Assembly (NCBI RefSeq): GCF_001999245.1
Contig: NZ_CP019630.1
Span: 1,550,001 to 1,614,000, forward strand
Reading direction: 5' to 3'
DNA length: 64,000 bases
DNA from: Roseibium algicola
GTDB lineage: Bacteria > Pseudomonadota > Alphaproteobacteria > Rhizobiales > Stappiaceae
Within the stretch, counting starts at the first letter, position 1. Every line of letters begins with the position of its first letter. The translations under genes and the position numbers were made by a program. The notes under the pieces were generated by a model that made no database searches, had not been told where the DNA came from, and was given only the letters and a program-made list of their open reading frames with translations. This document shows positions 8,605-16,786 of this stretch, piece after piece.

Positions 8605-8997
8605 ATGCTTTTTTCCGTTTTGATTTACGCCAGCGAAGATTTCATTGATGCTCTGCCACCGGAAGAGCTTGCCACCGTTTATCAGAAACACGGCGCCTTT
8701 CACGAACACACCAAGACAAACAACTCTTTCGCCGTTGCAACCAAGTTGATGTCGACGGGAACGTCGGTCACGATCAACAAGGACAAGGACGACTTTATTG
8801 TCACCGACGGGCCTTTTGCCGAAACGAAAGAGCAGTTCATGGGCTTTTACGTGATCGACTGCCCGACACTGGAGGACGCCATCGAGGCGGTGAAGATCCT
8901 GCCGCTGGATCATGGTCGCATAGAAATTCGTCCGGTGGAATTCTTCGAGGGAGCCGATTTCAAGAATGCCGAGCGCCTGGTTATCAGCGCATCTTAG
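8605..8997 (+). CDS. YciI-like DGPF domain protein, partner of ECF42 sigma factor
   Basis: This 130-residue protein of the YCII/DGPF superfamily has the diagnostic VTDGPFAETKEQFMGFYVIDCP segment (residues about 70-91) and the C-terminal GRIEIRPVEFF. Its biochemical function is unknown for the family. DGPF genes are nearly always paired with ECF42 sigma factors and belong to their regulon. The start is ATG at 8605 behind GGAGGG. The 3' end overlaps the sigma-factor start by 32 bp, so the two are translationally linked. A candidate ECF42 promoter sits just upstream. Confidence 0.88.
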   Translation: MLFSVLIYASEDFIDALPPEELATVYQKHGAFHEHTKTNNSFAVATKLMSTGTSVTINKDKDDFIVTDGPFAETKEQFMGFYVIDCPTLEDAIEAVKILPLDHGRIEIRPVEFFEGADFKNAERLVISAS

Positions 8998-10210
8998 GGC
9001 TGCCCGCCCGCGCGTCCTGGCAGCGCTAAACCGCGTCTTCGGCGACATTGACCTTGCCGAGGATGCTTTTCAGGACGCCTCGTTGAAAGCGCTCAAGGTG
9101 TGGTCACCCGACCGGATGCCGGCGGATCCGGTTGCCTGGCTGATCATAGCCGGACGCAATGCCGGCATCGATACGCTGCGGAAACGGAAAAAGGAAACCC
9201 TCACCGCACCGGATGATCTCGAGCCTCTTCCCGAAGGCCCGCACCCGGAAGACGAACTGACCCAATCGCTGGATCATGCCGTCTACCGGGATGACATCCT
9301 GCGCCTACTATTTACCTGCTGCCACCCGGTGCTGCGCCGGGACCAGCAGATTGCCCTTTCCCTGAAAATTGTCGCTGGTCTTGCTGTGGAGGAGATCGCC
9401 CGTGCATTCCTGGTACAGGCCAAGACCATGGAACAGCGCATCACGCGCGCCAAGAAACGGCTGCAGGCGGCCAAACTGAGCTATGAGGAACCGGACAGAA
9501 CGGCCCGAGCCGAGCGACTTTCCGCCGTAGCCAATGCCATCTATCTGATCTTCAACGAAGGCTATGCGGCTTCACAGGGTGAAGAACTGATCCGCGAGCC
9601 CCTGTGTGAGGAAGCGATCCGCCTGGCCCGCCTGATCGTTCGGCTGTTTCCCGAAGAACCGGAACTGCGCGGCTTGCTGGCCCTTTGCCTGATCCAGCAT
9701 TCCCGCCGCAAGGCCCGGCTGAGCCGGAGCGGCGCTGCCGTAACGCTGGAAGACCAGGACCGTTCGCTTTGGGACCGGAAACTGATCGCCGAAGGCAACA
9801 TTCTGCTTGAGGCCGCCTTGCGCAAGGCGCGGCCCGGCCCCTTTCAGATCGAGGCAGCCATTGCCTCGACCCACACCCAGGCTGCAACCTACGCAACCAC
9901 CGACTGGGTCGAGATCGACCGGCTCTACCGTGCCCTGGAACATATCCGGCCTTCACCGGTTGTGGCGCTCAACCGCGCCGTGGTCCAGGCAAAGCTGAAC
10001 GGTGCGCAGGCCGGCTTGTGCCGCCTGGAGAAACTGGCTGGCTCTCTGGAGCGCTACCCGAACTTTCACGTTGTCCGCGCTACCTTTCTGGAAGAACTGG
10101 GCCTGGCTGAAGAGGCTCAGGCCGCTTACCGCAAAGCGCTGGAATTTGCGGGAACCGATGTCGATCGCGATCATATCCGCCGGAAAATGAAGGTTTCTGG
10201 CGGACCATAG
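8966..10210 (+). CDS. ECF42-type RNA polymerase sigma factor with C-terminal TPR-like extension
   Basis: This 414-residue extracytoplasmic-function sigma factor has a sigma2 region at the N-terminus (VLAALNRVFGDIDLAEDAFQDASLKALKVW, residues about 15-45), a sigma4 region (QIALSLKIVAGLAVEEIARAFLVQAKTMEQRITRAKKRL, about 122-162), and a helical extension of more than 200 residues with NAIYLIFNEGYAAS and RLARLIVRLFPEEPELRGLLALCLI. That extension (COG4941-type, TPR-like) defines the ECF42 group, which lacks a classic anti-sigma factor and is thought to be controlled through it. No anti-sigma gene is adjacent. It overlaps the DGPF gene by 32 bp. The ATG at 8966 has AGGGAG 12 nt upstream. Confidence 0.9.
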   Translation: MPSAWLSAHLRAARPRVLAALNRVFGDIDLAEDAFQDASLKALKVWSPDRMPADPVAWLIIAGRNAGIDTLRKRKKETLTAPDDLEPLPEGPHPEDELTQSLDHAVYRDDILRLLFTCCHPVLRRDQQIALSLKIVAGLAVEEIARAFLVQAKTMEQRITRAKKRLQAAKLSYEEPDRTARAERLSAVANAIYLIFNEGYAASQGEELIREPLCEEAIRLARLIVRLFPEEPELRGLLALCLIQHSRRKARLSRSGAAVTLEDQDRSLWDRKLIAEGNILLEAALRKARPGPFQIEAAIASTHTQAATYATTDWVEIDRLYRALEHIRPSPVVALNRAVVQAKLNGAQAGLCRLEKLAGSLERYPNFHVVRATFLEELGLAEEAQAAYRKALEFAGTDVDRDHIRRKMKVSGGP

Positions 10211-10270
10211 GCCTGCTTCGAGCCTCGTCTTGCTCAGATCCGATCAGAAAAAAATATTTTTTGGTCCCCC

Positions 10271-10299
10271 TGTCGGGTCTGCCTGTCGCCCGCCGTCCT
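10271..10299 (+). promoter_or_regulatory. Candidate ECF42-dependent promoter of the VOC gene
   Basis: TGTCGG (10271-10276), a 17-bp spacer, then CGTCCT (10294-10299) lie 52 bp before the VOC start. It matches the motif and spacing in front of the DGPF gene (8542-8570), which suggests that both are read by the sigma factor encoded between them. Confidence 0.6.
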
Positions 10300-10351
10300 C
10301 TGATCACCTGGCACTGCCAGGCAATTGTTTTCAACACAGAGGATGAAAGAC

Positions 10352-10735
10352 ATGAGCACTCCGTCGCAAACACATGGCGCGTTCAGCTGGATGGAACTTC
10401 ATTGCGCTGACGGTGCCAAGGCGCAGGCCTTCTACTCCGACCTGCTCGGCTGGGGCACAAAAACCGTGGATGTGGGCGTAGGCCCCTACACCATGATCAT
10501 GAACAATGAAAACATGATCGGCGGCTTCCCATCCATGGAAACTGAAAGTCCCCGTTGGCTGCCGTATGTGACTGTCGACAGTGTCGATGCGCGTGTCGAA
10601 AAGGCCCGTGCGCTTGGCGCAACGATTGCAATGGAACCAATGAGCATTCCAAACGTCGGCCGCATGGCAACGATTGTCGACCCGCTCGGAGGCGTGATCG
10701 CGATGATCACATACGAAGAGCCGACAGACGCGTGA
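10352..10735 (+). CDS. VOC (glyoxalase/bleomycin-resistance fold) family protein
   Basis: This 127-residue single VOC module shows GAFSWMELHCADGAKAQAFYSDLLGW at the N-terminus and WLPYVTVDSVDARVEKARALGATIAMEPM with PNVGRMATIVDPLGGVIAMI at the C-terminus. VOC proteins bind metal in paired beta-alpha-beta-beta-beta units and range from glyoxalases to antibiotic-binding proteins; the substrate here cannot be told. ATG at 10352 is preferred because AGAGG sits 9 nt upstream; in-frame codons at 10325 (TTG) and 10343 (ATG) are poorer. Its upstream region carries the same TGTCGG-N17-CGT(T/C)C motif as the DGPF/ECF42 operon, so it probably belongs to that regulon. VOC proteins are common ECF42 neighbours. 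Confidence 0.85.
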   Translation: MSTPSQTHGAFSWMELHCADGAKAQAFYSDLLGWGTKTVDVGVGPYTMIMNNENMIGGFPSMETESPRWLPYVTVDSVDARVEKARALGATIAMEPMSIPNVGRMATIVDPLGGVIAMITYEEPTDA

Positions 10736-10763
10736 TTGCGTCTGCCACTTGAACCTTCAGCAG

Positions 10764-10782
10764 CCCCGGCCTTGTGCCGGGG
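10764..10782 (+). terminator. Hairpin in the convergent VOC/mipA interval
   Basis: CCCCGGC pairs with GCCGGGG around CTTGT, 28 bp after the VOC stop. No T-run follows, so efficiency is uncertain. Confidence 0.4.
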
Positions 10783-10947
10783 CACGCCTGGTGGAATGCG
10801 GCCAGCGATAACCTTTCAAAAATTCTGGCTGACGGAGCCACTGATGCAACGGATGACGTTCTGGCGCTGGTGCGCTTCGTGGTTTTTCCGGGAAAGGTTC
10901 CGGCACAGTTTGACCGCGTCAGAGCAGCTTTCCGTGCAGACCGCCGA

Positions 10948-11742
10948 TCAGAACTTGTACCAGAGAAACAGACCGCCATGGCCGTTGAGCGCCTCTCCCC
11001 GGTCTTCAACGATCGGGCTATCAGCCATGCCGCCGAGAAGTACCGACCCGCCGACGAGGCCACCAACGCCCCAGTTTTCGGTTACGGCAAATCTTGACGA
11101 AACATCCACGCTCACGTCCCTGAAGCCTGCGTCGGCCTTGTATTCCTTGAGACCGCTTGCGGCCGCGCCTTTTGCGGTCACGGAATAGTAGGCGTCAGCA
11201 TAGGTGCCGTCGACAAAGGTCGTGGAGACATCAAGGCCGAAAGCCAGACGCTGGGTCGCGTTGATTTCGTAACCCAGGCTGAATGTGGCCGTTGTGCCGC
11301 TGTCGCCGATGACGTCATGGGCAATCTCGACACTGGCACCAAGTGAATCGCGATCAAGCAGCAATCCGGCGTAACCACCACCTGCCGTGGCACCAACCCA
11401 GAGCTCCTCGTCAACATCGGGAAGCTTGTCGACAACATTGTCGGACACATCCTTGCGGCCCGTGCCGTAGCCAATAAGCGGTCCGGCGTAAAAGCTGTCG
11501 AAAGGCAGCACGTTGGCGGTCGCCGTCAAACCGTTGAACTTGACGAAATAAGGCCCCTTTTGCACAGACGCGATGATGCCGGGAACGAAACCGTAGTCCT
11601 TGGAGCCCAGATATTCCGGACCGAAGAAGGGACCAGCGCCAACCAGTACGCTCCAGTCCTTCTGTTCCTCCCCCATGGCAGGACATGCGACAAGCGCGAG
11701 ACTTGCAAGGACGGTAGTCCGCACATAACACTTAGACGACAT
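10948..11742 (-). CDS. MipA/OmpV family outer membrane protein
   Basis: This 264-residue outer-membrane beta-barrel has a signal peptide (about residues 1-24, ending near CPAMGEEQ) and the family opening DWSVLVGAGPFFGPEYLGSKDYGFVPGI. Alternating strands follow, with a C-terminal aromatic (GGLFLWYKF), as expected for outer membrane insertion. MipA/OmpV proteins are porin-like or scaffold lytic enzymes; the role here is unknown. ATG at 11742 is chosen because AAGGG lies 7 nt upstream; an in-frame ATG at 11760 is poorer. It is divergent from a TetR regulator, and two copies of an 18-bp motif lie in the shared promoter, so it is probably repressed by that regulator. Confidence 0.83.
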   Translation of the reverse strand: MSSKCYVRTTVLASLALVACPAMGEEQKDWSVLVGAGPFFGPEYLGSKDYGFVPGIIASVQKGPYFVKFNGLTATANVLPFDSFYAGPLIGYGTGRKDVSDNVVDKLPDVDEELWVGATAGGGYAGLLLDRDSLGASVEIAHDVIGDSGTTATFSLGYEINATQRLAFGLDVSTTFVDGTYADAYYSVTAKGAAASGLKEYKADAGFRDVSVDVSSRFAVTENWGVGGLVGGSVLLGGMADSPIVEDRGEALNGHGGLFLWYKF

Positions 11743-11772
11743 AAGACAACCCTTCTGCATTGCGACCCCAGC

Positions 11773-11790
11773 AATGTTGCCACTGTCTAT
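11773..11790. promoter_or_regulatory. TetR operator candidate, copy 1
   Basis: AATGTTGCCACTGTCTAT, 15 of 18 bases identical to copy 2 at 11817-11834 (start-to-start 44 bp). The core resembles TTGnCAnTGTCTA, a partial palindrome. It lies in the mipA promoter region, about 30 bp before its start. Binding by the adjacent TetR protein is inferred. Confidence 0.5.
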
Positions 11791-11816
11791 ATGCGGAATT
11801 TTCAGCCGTCAACGAA

Positions 11817-11834
11817 AATGTTGACAGTGTCTAC
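11817..11834. promoter_or_regulatory. TetR operator candidate, copy 2
   Basis: AATGTTGACAGTGTCTAC contains the near-palindrome TTGACA-G-TGTCTA (11821-11833, five of six pairs matched). It ends two bases before the tetR start codon, so binding would block transcription start or elongation of the regulator gene itself. Confidence 0.52.
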
Positions 11835-11836
11835 TT

Positions 11837-12463
11837 ATGGAGGAAAAAGGCCTGAGCGACCCGAAATATCACCACGGCAATCTGAAAGAGGCCCTGATCC
11901 AGGCAGGGCTGGACATTCTGCGCGAAGATGGACTTGAGGCCCTGTCGCTGCGGGCGTGCGCCGCCCGTGCCGGCGTTTCCCATGGAGCGCCGAAGAACCA
12001 CTTTGCCAATCTTGCCGTCCTGCAGGCAGCCATCGCGACGGAAGGCTTCCGGCAGTTTGCGGGCACGATGCGCCGGCATATGGCGGATGCGTCCAACGAC
12101 GCCCGTGAACAGATACTCGCAAGCGCCCGCGGTTACATCGCCTTCGTTGAAGAGAACCCGCATCTGTTCCGGCTGATGTTCTCCATGGAACGACAGATCG
12201 ACATCTATCCGGAGCTTCAGCCGGCCAGCCGCGAAGCCTATGCGGTTCTAAGGGAGGTCTCCGAAGGACTTTCACCGGAGAACTGCGAGAACCCCGTTCA
12301 CCGGACTTCCGTTGAAACCATGCTGTGGGCGTTCATTCACGGGTATGCCAATCTGAAGGCAAATCGGCAGTTCTACACGGCCAATGCGGAATCCGGACGT
12401 GACCCGGCGCTGGAGGAAATCTTCCCGCAATTGCTTTACCTGACCAGAAACAAGGAAGTCTGA
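11837..12463 (+). CDS. TetR/AcrR family transcriptional regulator
   Basis: This 208-residue regulator has an N-terminal TetR helix-turn-helix (residues about 11-60: YHHGNLKEALIQAGLDILREDGLEALSLRACAARAGVSHGAPKNHFANL) and a C-terminal ligand-binding domain of the WHG type (HLFRLMFSME around 115-124, MLWAFIHGYANL around 170). The ATG at 11837 has no Shine-Dalgarno upstream; a GGAGG occurs two bases into the gene but no usable start follows it, so the message may be leaderless. It is divergent from the MipA gene with only 94 bp between the two start codons, and two motif copies lie there. It most likely controls the porin and itself. The ligand is unknown. Confidence 0.85.
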   Translation: MEEKGLSDPKYHHGNLKEALIQAGLDILREDGLEALSLRACAARAGVSHGAPKNHFANLAVLQAAIATEGFRQFAGTMRRHMADASNDAREQILASARGYIAFVEENPHLFRLMFSMERQIDIYPELQPASREAYAVLREVSEGLSPENCENPVHRTSVETMLWAFIHGYANLKANRQFYTANAESGRDPALEEIFPQLLYLTRNKEV

Positions 12464-12483
12464 CGGCCGCCTGTCCGAAAACC

Positions 12484-13923
12484 CTATGCCGCTCCGCAAT
12501 GCTCCACGCGGTTCCGGCCGCGTTCCTTCGCCTGGTAGCAAAGCCGGTCTGCTTCGGCCAACAGGGCATCAAGACAGGCTGCCTTGTCGTGTTCGACAGC
12601 GACGACGCCGAGGCTTGCCGTCACGCGAACCAGTTTTCCGTCTCCTGCGGCAACCGGCTCACTGCAGACGCTTTGCCGAATTTTCTCGGCTTCCGCGACT
12701 GCGTCCATGATCTGGCTGTTCGGAATCATGATGGCGAATTCCTCGCCGCCCATACGCCCCAGAAGACTGCCTGGCCGCAACGTGCCTTGCACACGCCGCA
12801 CGAAGCTGACCAGTACGGTATCACCGGCGGCGTGTCCGTAGGTGTCGTTGACCGACTTGAAATGATCGAGGTCGACCATCAGCAGGGCAAAGCCGTTCAT
12901 GCCAAGGGAGAGACTGCGGGAGACCTCCTCGCGGAAAGCGTTGCGGTTGAGCACGTCGGTCAGTTGGTCGTGCGTGGCAAGATATTGCAGACGGACCAAC
13001 AATGCATTCCGGCTCTGAGTGACGCAGGACAACATGATAGGCGCCAGAGCAACAAGGGAAATGCCGAGCCGGATGGAAATGAGCGTCATCACGTCGAGTT
13101 GCAGGGAGCTGCTGTCGCCAAGCCCGTTTGACAGGATGACGAGACCCCACACGCCAATGCACAGCGTCAGTATCGCTGTCGGAAAGACCGGATAGACGAC
13201 ACCACACCACAAGAGCGCCGGAACCGGAAACGCAATGGCGCCAGGTCCTCCGACGACTGCTCCAGCAATACAGGAGATCAGTAGCAGGATCAGCGGTGCG
13301 CGTTTTTCCTGCCTCAACCGGGCCAGCAGACCGGAAAAGTCCGGCAACGTTCCTTCCAGCTTCGGTGCCGACAGGATAACCGGCAGAAAGGAGATGTAGT
13401 TGACCAACTCAGTCGTCGACCAGAATATCCAGCCGGGAATGACGCCCCCGCCGAAGAGGATCGGATTTGCGATGCCCCCGACAACCCCTGCCAGGGAAGC
13501 GGCGATAGCCGAAGCCACCGCGAGATGGAGAAGGGCCAAGGGTTGTTGCAGCCGAACGGAGGAAGCAGGCAAGTACTTGTAGACCTGATACCCGGCAGCC
13601 ACCCCAACCATGTTGGCCGCATTCAGCAGCACGGCCTTTTCGAGCGTCGCTCCTGTCAGAAGATCCGCTGCCAGATAGCCTACGGCAGCAGCAACCCAAC
13701 TCTGCCAACAAGCCGACTTTGGCACACGGACCAGCAGTCCAAGGAGGATTGCGTTGGCCGGCCAGACTGCCGCCAGGAACCCGGTCGGCCGGGTAAGAAT
13801 GCCGAAGATGCAAGCCAGGAACACCACCAGACCCAGCAAGAACGGTACGCGCATTTCAGGCCTTGCGACCCGGTCCAGGACACCACCCTTTCCGTATAAA
13901 TTTGCGACCAATTTTCTCTCCAT
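12484..13923 (-). CDS. Membrane diguanylate cyclase with MASE1 sensor domain (GGDEF type)
   Basis: This 479-residue inner-membrane enzyme makes cyclic di-GMP from two GTP. Residues about 25-310 form a MASE1-type multi-helix membrane domain (for example FLLGLVVFLACIFGIL, FLAAVWPANAILLGLL, WIFWSTTELVNYISFLPVIL). The GGDEF domain (about 315-475) has the start signature ATHDQLTDVLNRNAF, the GTP-binding VDLDHFKSVNDTYGHAAGD, an active-site GGEEF and ADRLCYQAKERGRNRVE. GGEEF is a permissive variant, so activity is expected. No RxxD inhibitory site is obvious in front of GGEEF. The ATG at 13923 has only a weak GAGC upstream. It is convergent with the TetR gene and not in an operon. Confidence 0.88.
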   Translation of the reverse strand: MERKLVANLYGKGGVLDRVARPEMRVPFLLGLVVFLACIFGILTRPTGFLAAVWPANAILLGLLVRVPKSACWQSWVAAAVGYLAADLLTGATLEKAVLLNAANMVGVAAGYQVYKYLPASSVRLQQPLALLHLAVASAIAASLAGVVGGIANPILFGGGVIPGWIFWSTTELVNYISFLPVILSAPKLEGTLPDFSGLLARLRQEKRAPLILLLISCIAGAVVGGPGAIAFPVPALLWCGVVYPVFPTAILTLCIGVWGLVILSNGLGDSSSLQLDVMTLISIRLGISLVALAPIMLSCVTQSRNALLVRLQYLATHDQLTDVLNRNAFREEVSRSLSLGMNGFALLMVDLDHFKSVNDTYGHAAGDTVLVSFVRRVQGTLRPGSLLGRMGGEEFAIMIPNSQIMDAVAEAEKIRQSVCSEPVAAGDGKLVRVTASLGVVAVEHDKAACLDALLAEADRLCYQAKERGRNRVEHCGAA

Positions 13924-14210
13924 CTGCGACAGCTCGAATTAAGATAATTCAGGCATTCGCCGTCGGACGTTCCGCAATTTCCCGAAGTGCGCCCTTGGTT
14001 TCGGAAGGTTTCGGCAACCGAATCCGTTGATCCCTCTGAGGCATGGTGAGGGTGTTTATCTAACGAACCAATAAAAACACAAGCACAAAGTATGCATTAA
14101 CTTCCGGAGCACGGATGTTTTGCATTAAGTTCACGTGGAGCGTTGACTTGGATTAGGCTGAACGACGTGCGGCATCACGAAAAGACCACGACGCCGAACC
14201 AGCCACCGGC

Positions 14211-14984
14211 TTAGAGAACCGTGTGCCGCAGACCGCCGTTGACTTGCAGGATCTCACCCGTCATTCCGCCGGAAAGATCACTGAGCAAATAGGCAGCAGC
14301 TCCGGCAACTTCCTCTGCAGTGACACCGCGGCGCAGGAACGACTGCCGCGAGAGAACTTCATGAACCTTGCGGAAGTCGGGCAGGACGCGCGATGACGTG
14401 GTCGGGACCGCGCCGGCGGAAACACCGTTCACACGGACATTCTCATGGCCAAGTTCCGCCGCAAGCGCCCGCACGGAGTGTTCCAGGGCAGCCTTTGCGA
14501 CACCCAGGACCTCGTAGCCGGGCACCACCCGCTCACCGCCCAGGAAGGTCAGGGCAACAACGGATCTGAGGTTCGGGTTGCGACGCTGCACCTCCCGCAC
14601 CAGGGCTATGAAGGCATAGCAGCTGGTGCTGATCGTCTTCAGAAAGTTCTCTTCGCTCGTCCCCAGCAGACCGTTCTGTCCGGCTTCGCCGATGTCGGTC
14701 TTGGCCAGGCAGAACACCATGCCGGTCAGGTCGGTCAGATCGTCAATCGCGTCGATGGACTGCGGATAATCCAGGAAGCGGATGTCGTGATGCGGCGTTT
14801 TGGCAGACAGCTTTTCCGGCCGACGCGACGTCAGCACGGTTTCCCAACCGTTCTGATACATGTGCTCGCCGATTGCCAGGCCGAGCGATCGCTTTGAACT
14901 GACCCCGACCACAAGCACCTTGTTGGTCTTTACTGCGGGCTTCCTCAGATCGAAGAGCGTTTCGAGGGTGCGAGTGACGGCCAT
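14211..14984 (-). CDS. FabI-like enoyl-ACP reductase / SDR family oxidoreductase
   Basis: This 257-residue Rossmann-fold protein resembles enoyl-ACP reductase FabI: VLVVGVSSKRSLGLAIGEHMYQNGWE at the NAD site, then LTFLGGERVVPGYEVLGVAKAALEHSVRALAAELG. The Y-x6-K pair of FabI is kept (YEVLGVAK), but the FabI tyrosine in the preceding SYLG motif is Phe here (TFLG). The end has SAGAVPTTSSRVLPDFRKVHEVL and AAAYLLSDLSGGMTGEILQVNGG. It could be a divergent enoyl-ACP reductase or a related SDR on another substrate. ATG at 14984 follows AGGAA at a 9-nt spacing; the frame is open further upstream without a better start. It stands alone between the diguanylate cyclase and the cys operon. Confidence 0.75.
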   Translation of the reverse strand: MAVTRTLETLFDLRKPAVKTNKVLVVGVSSKRSLGLAIGEHMYQNGWETVLTSRRPEKLSAKTPHHDIRFLDYPQSIDAIDDLTDLTGMVFCLAKTDIGEAGQNGLLGTSEENFLKTISTSCYAFIALVREVQRRNPNLRSVVALTFLGGERVVPGYEVLGVAKAALEHSVRALAAELGHENVRVNGVSAGAVPTTSSRVLPDFRKVHEVLSRQSFLRRGVTAEEVAGAAAYLLSDLSGGMTGEILQVNGGLRHTVL

Positions 14985-15456
14985 TGAGCGACATTCCTGC
15001 TGAGGACCGGAACCGGCCTGCGGTATTGGATTTCGGGAAACAATTGGCAATGCCCCGGTATCCCCGTTTCGACGCCACATTGCCTCGTGCGCCAGTGCCG
15101 GTTCGCCGGCAAATCACTTTGCCGCCAGACCATATGACGTATAATAAGTCAGTCTTGTGACAATGCGATTCACAGCCTGTAACCGGATGTTTCAATCCAC
15201 TGACGAACTGCATTCCGGTTGCTGACACAAACTGGACGGGCAAAACGCTTGCCGTGGTTCGGTTTCACCTTTTCCTTCGACAGCAAATGACCTTGGGCAA
15301 GCACCTGTAGTCTTCGGCGATGCCGACGGCCTCTTGCAAGGATCGCCGATCGCAAACAAATAGGGACCCCGCCTTGCGAGGTCCCCTGAAACGCTCGTTC
15401 GAATTTTGTGCGGCCGGCCTATGACCATTGTCGCAAGACGGGCAGGCCGGTTCCGC
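14985..15456. other. Intergenic region between fabI-like gene and cys operon
   Basis: About 470 bp hold the fabI-like promoter region and, at the right end, the cys-operon terminator (15363-15385). A TGTGA-N9-TCACA inverted repeat at 15156-15174 has the wrong spacing for CRP. No convincing small gene or RNA was seen. Confidence 0.5.
15363..15385 (-). terminator. Terminator of the cys operon
   Basis: GGGACC pairs with GGTCCC around an 11-base loop, about 70 bp beyond the DUF934 stop. The minus strand continues TATTTGTTTG, which is T-rich. Confidence 0.6.
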
Positions 15457-15990
15457 TTACTCCGCGGCGACCGCCAGATCCCGGTGGGAGCGGCGCGCCC
15501 ACGGGCGTGTTCCTTCCGGGATTTCATCAACCGTGCCGACCGGCTGCAGATATTTGGTCACTTCGGGCCATTCACCGGCCTTCAGAGCTTTCAGCACTTC
15601 CGGCTTGGAAATCTCGAACGTCGACACACCGCAGCGGCGTGCCAGCGGCACCTGGTCGAGAATGTATTTCCCGAGCGCGCGGATATCACCCTTGTAGCCG
15701 ATCTGCTCACGCAGGATGCGGGCTGCGGAAAAGCCGCGACCATCGGAAAAGCTCGGAAAGTCGACGGCAACCAGTGCCAGCCGGTCGAGATAATTTTCGA
15801 TCAGCTCGACATCGTCACCAGCCTCGACGATGACCGCGGTTTTGCCCTCGCGTGCCAGATATGCATCCGGGTCGATGAGAAACACGGTCATCGGTACAAG
15901 TGCATCGCCTTCGACTGCAGTGCCGGTTTCGGCATCTGTCCGCGCCCAGCTTTCCTCGACGAAATCGCCGTCCTTGAAAATCGTTGCCAT
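15457..15990 (-). CDS. DUF934 domain protein of the sulfate-assimilation operon
   Basis: This 177-residue protein belongs to the DUF934 family, commonly the last gene of alphaproteobacterial cys operons. Visible features are the centre VAVDFPSFSDGRGFSAARILREQIGYKGDIRALGKYILDQV, which is the conserved family block, followed by RRCGVSTFEI. The biochemical role is not established; a part in sulfite reduction, perhaps as electron donor partner, has been proposed for the family from context. ATG at 15990 is chosen over one five codons upstream. It lies 34 bp after the cysH stop on the same strand and ends the operon before a stem-loop. Confidence 0.83.
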   Translation of the reverse strand: MATIFKDGDFVEESWARTDAETGTAVEGDALVPMTVFLIDPDAYLAREGKTAVIVEAGDDVELIENYLDRLALVAVDFPSFSDGRGFSAARILREQIGYKGDIRALGKYILDQVPLARRCGVSTFEISKPEVLKALKAGEWPEVTKYLQPVGTVDEIPEGTRPWARRSHRDLAVAAE

Positions 15991-16024
15991 TCTTTGCGTC
16001 CTCAAAATCCTCTATCGGCAGCGG

Positions 16025-16786
16025 TCAGATACCGCTGCCGTCAACTTCCTTGCCATGGGTCGGCCAGTGAATGCCGCATTCCGTCTTGTCCTGGCCACGC
16101 CAACGTCCAGCCCGGGGGTCTTCGCCGGGGGCAACCTTGCTGGTGCAGGGCAGGCAGCCAATCGAGGGGTAGCCTTGCGCCACCAGCGGATGCGGCGGCA
16201 GATCATGGGTCTTGGCATAATCCAGAATTTCGGCAGCCGTCCAGTCCGCCAGCGGATTGACCTTCACCCGGCCTTCGTCGATTTCGAAGAACTCCAGGCT
16301 GGAGCGACTTGCGCTCTGGAACCGCTTGCGGCCGGAAATCCAGGCTTCGAACCCGTTCAAGGCCTCGGCCAGCGGCACCACCTTGCGAATATGGCAGCAG
16401 GCGTCGGTATCGCTCATCCAGAGCATGCCCGCGGGATCTTCCCTGGAGAGATCATCCTTGTTCGGCTTCTGGGTGCGGACATCGGTCAGGCCGAGCTTCT
16501 CGATCAGCTCATCACGATAGAGCAGCGTGGCCGGAAACAGTTTGACCGTGTCGACGAAAACGACCGGCGTCGACGGGTCGATCTGGGCAACCATATGCAG
16601 GAGCACTGCGGAATCGGCCCCGAAGCTGGAGACCATGGCAATGCCACCGGCGAACTGGTGGCGGATGGCCGCCCTCAGGACGTCGTCCGCGGTTGCATCC
16701 TCGAACTGGGCGTTGAGTGCGGCGACTTCCGCCTGCAAGCCCAGCTCCGGATCAACACCTAGGCTGAATGTCTCATGCAGCGCCAT
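16025..16786 (-). CDS. cysH: Phosphoadenylyl/adenylyl-sulfate reductase CysH (Fe-S type)
   Basis: The 253-residue enzyme reduces activated sulfate (APS or PAPS) to sulfite with thioredoxin. The PP-loop-like SSFGADSAVLLHM (about residues 53-65) binds the nucleotide. The paired cysteines DACCHIRKV (about 134-142) and GCLPCT (about 218-223) form the CC...CxxC set that holds a 4Fe-4S cluster in the plant/rhizobial APS reductase subtype, so APS is the more likely substrate. The start is ATG at 16786, which overlaps the end of cysI by 14 bp. Operon order is cysG, DUF2849, cysI, cysH, DUF934. Confidence 0.9.
   Translation of the reverse strand: MALHETFSLGVDPELGLQAEVAALNAQFEDATADDVLRAAIRHQFAGGIAMVSSFGADSAVLLHMVAQIDPSTPVVFVDTVKLFPATLLYRDELIEKLGLTDVRTQKPNKDDLSREDPAGMLWMSDTDACCHIRKVVPLAEALNGFEAWISGRKRFQSASRSSLEFFEIDEGRVKVNPLADWTAAEILDYAKTHDLPPHPLVAQGYPSIGCLPCTSKVAPGEDPRAGRWRGQDKTECGIHWPTHGKEVDGSGI

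Noticed and set aside
10774..11097. 107-codon plus-strand frame opposite mipA
   Set aside because: It overlaps the conserved C-terminal strands of the MipA gene on the other strand and has no ribosome binding site.
15156..15174. TGTGA...TCACA inverted repeat upstream of the fabI-like gene
   Set aside because: The spacer is 9 bp, not the 6 bp needed for a CRP-family dimer.
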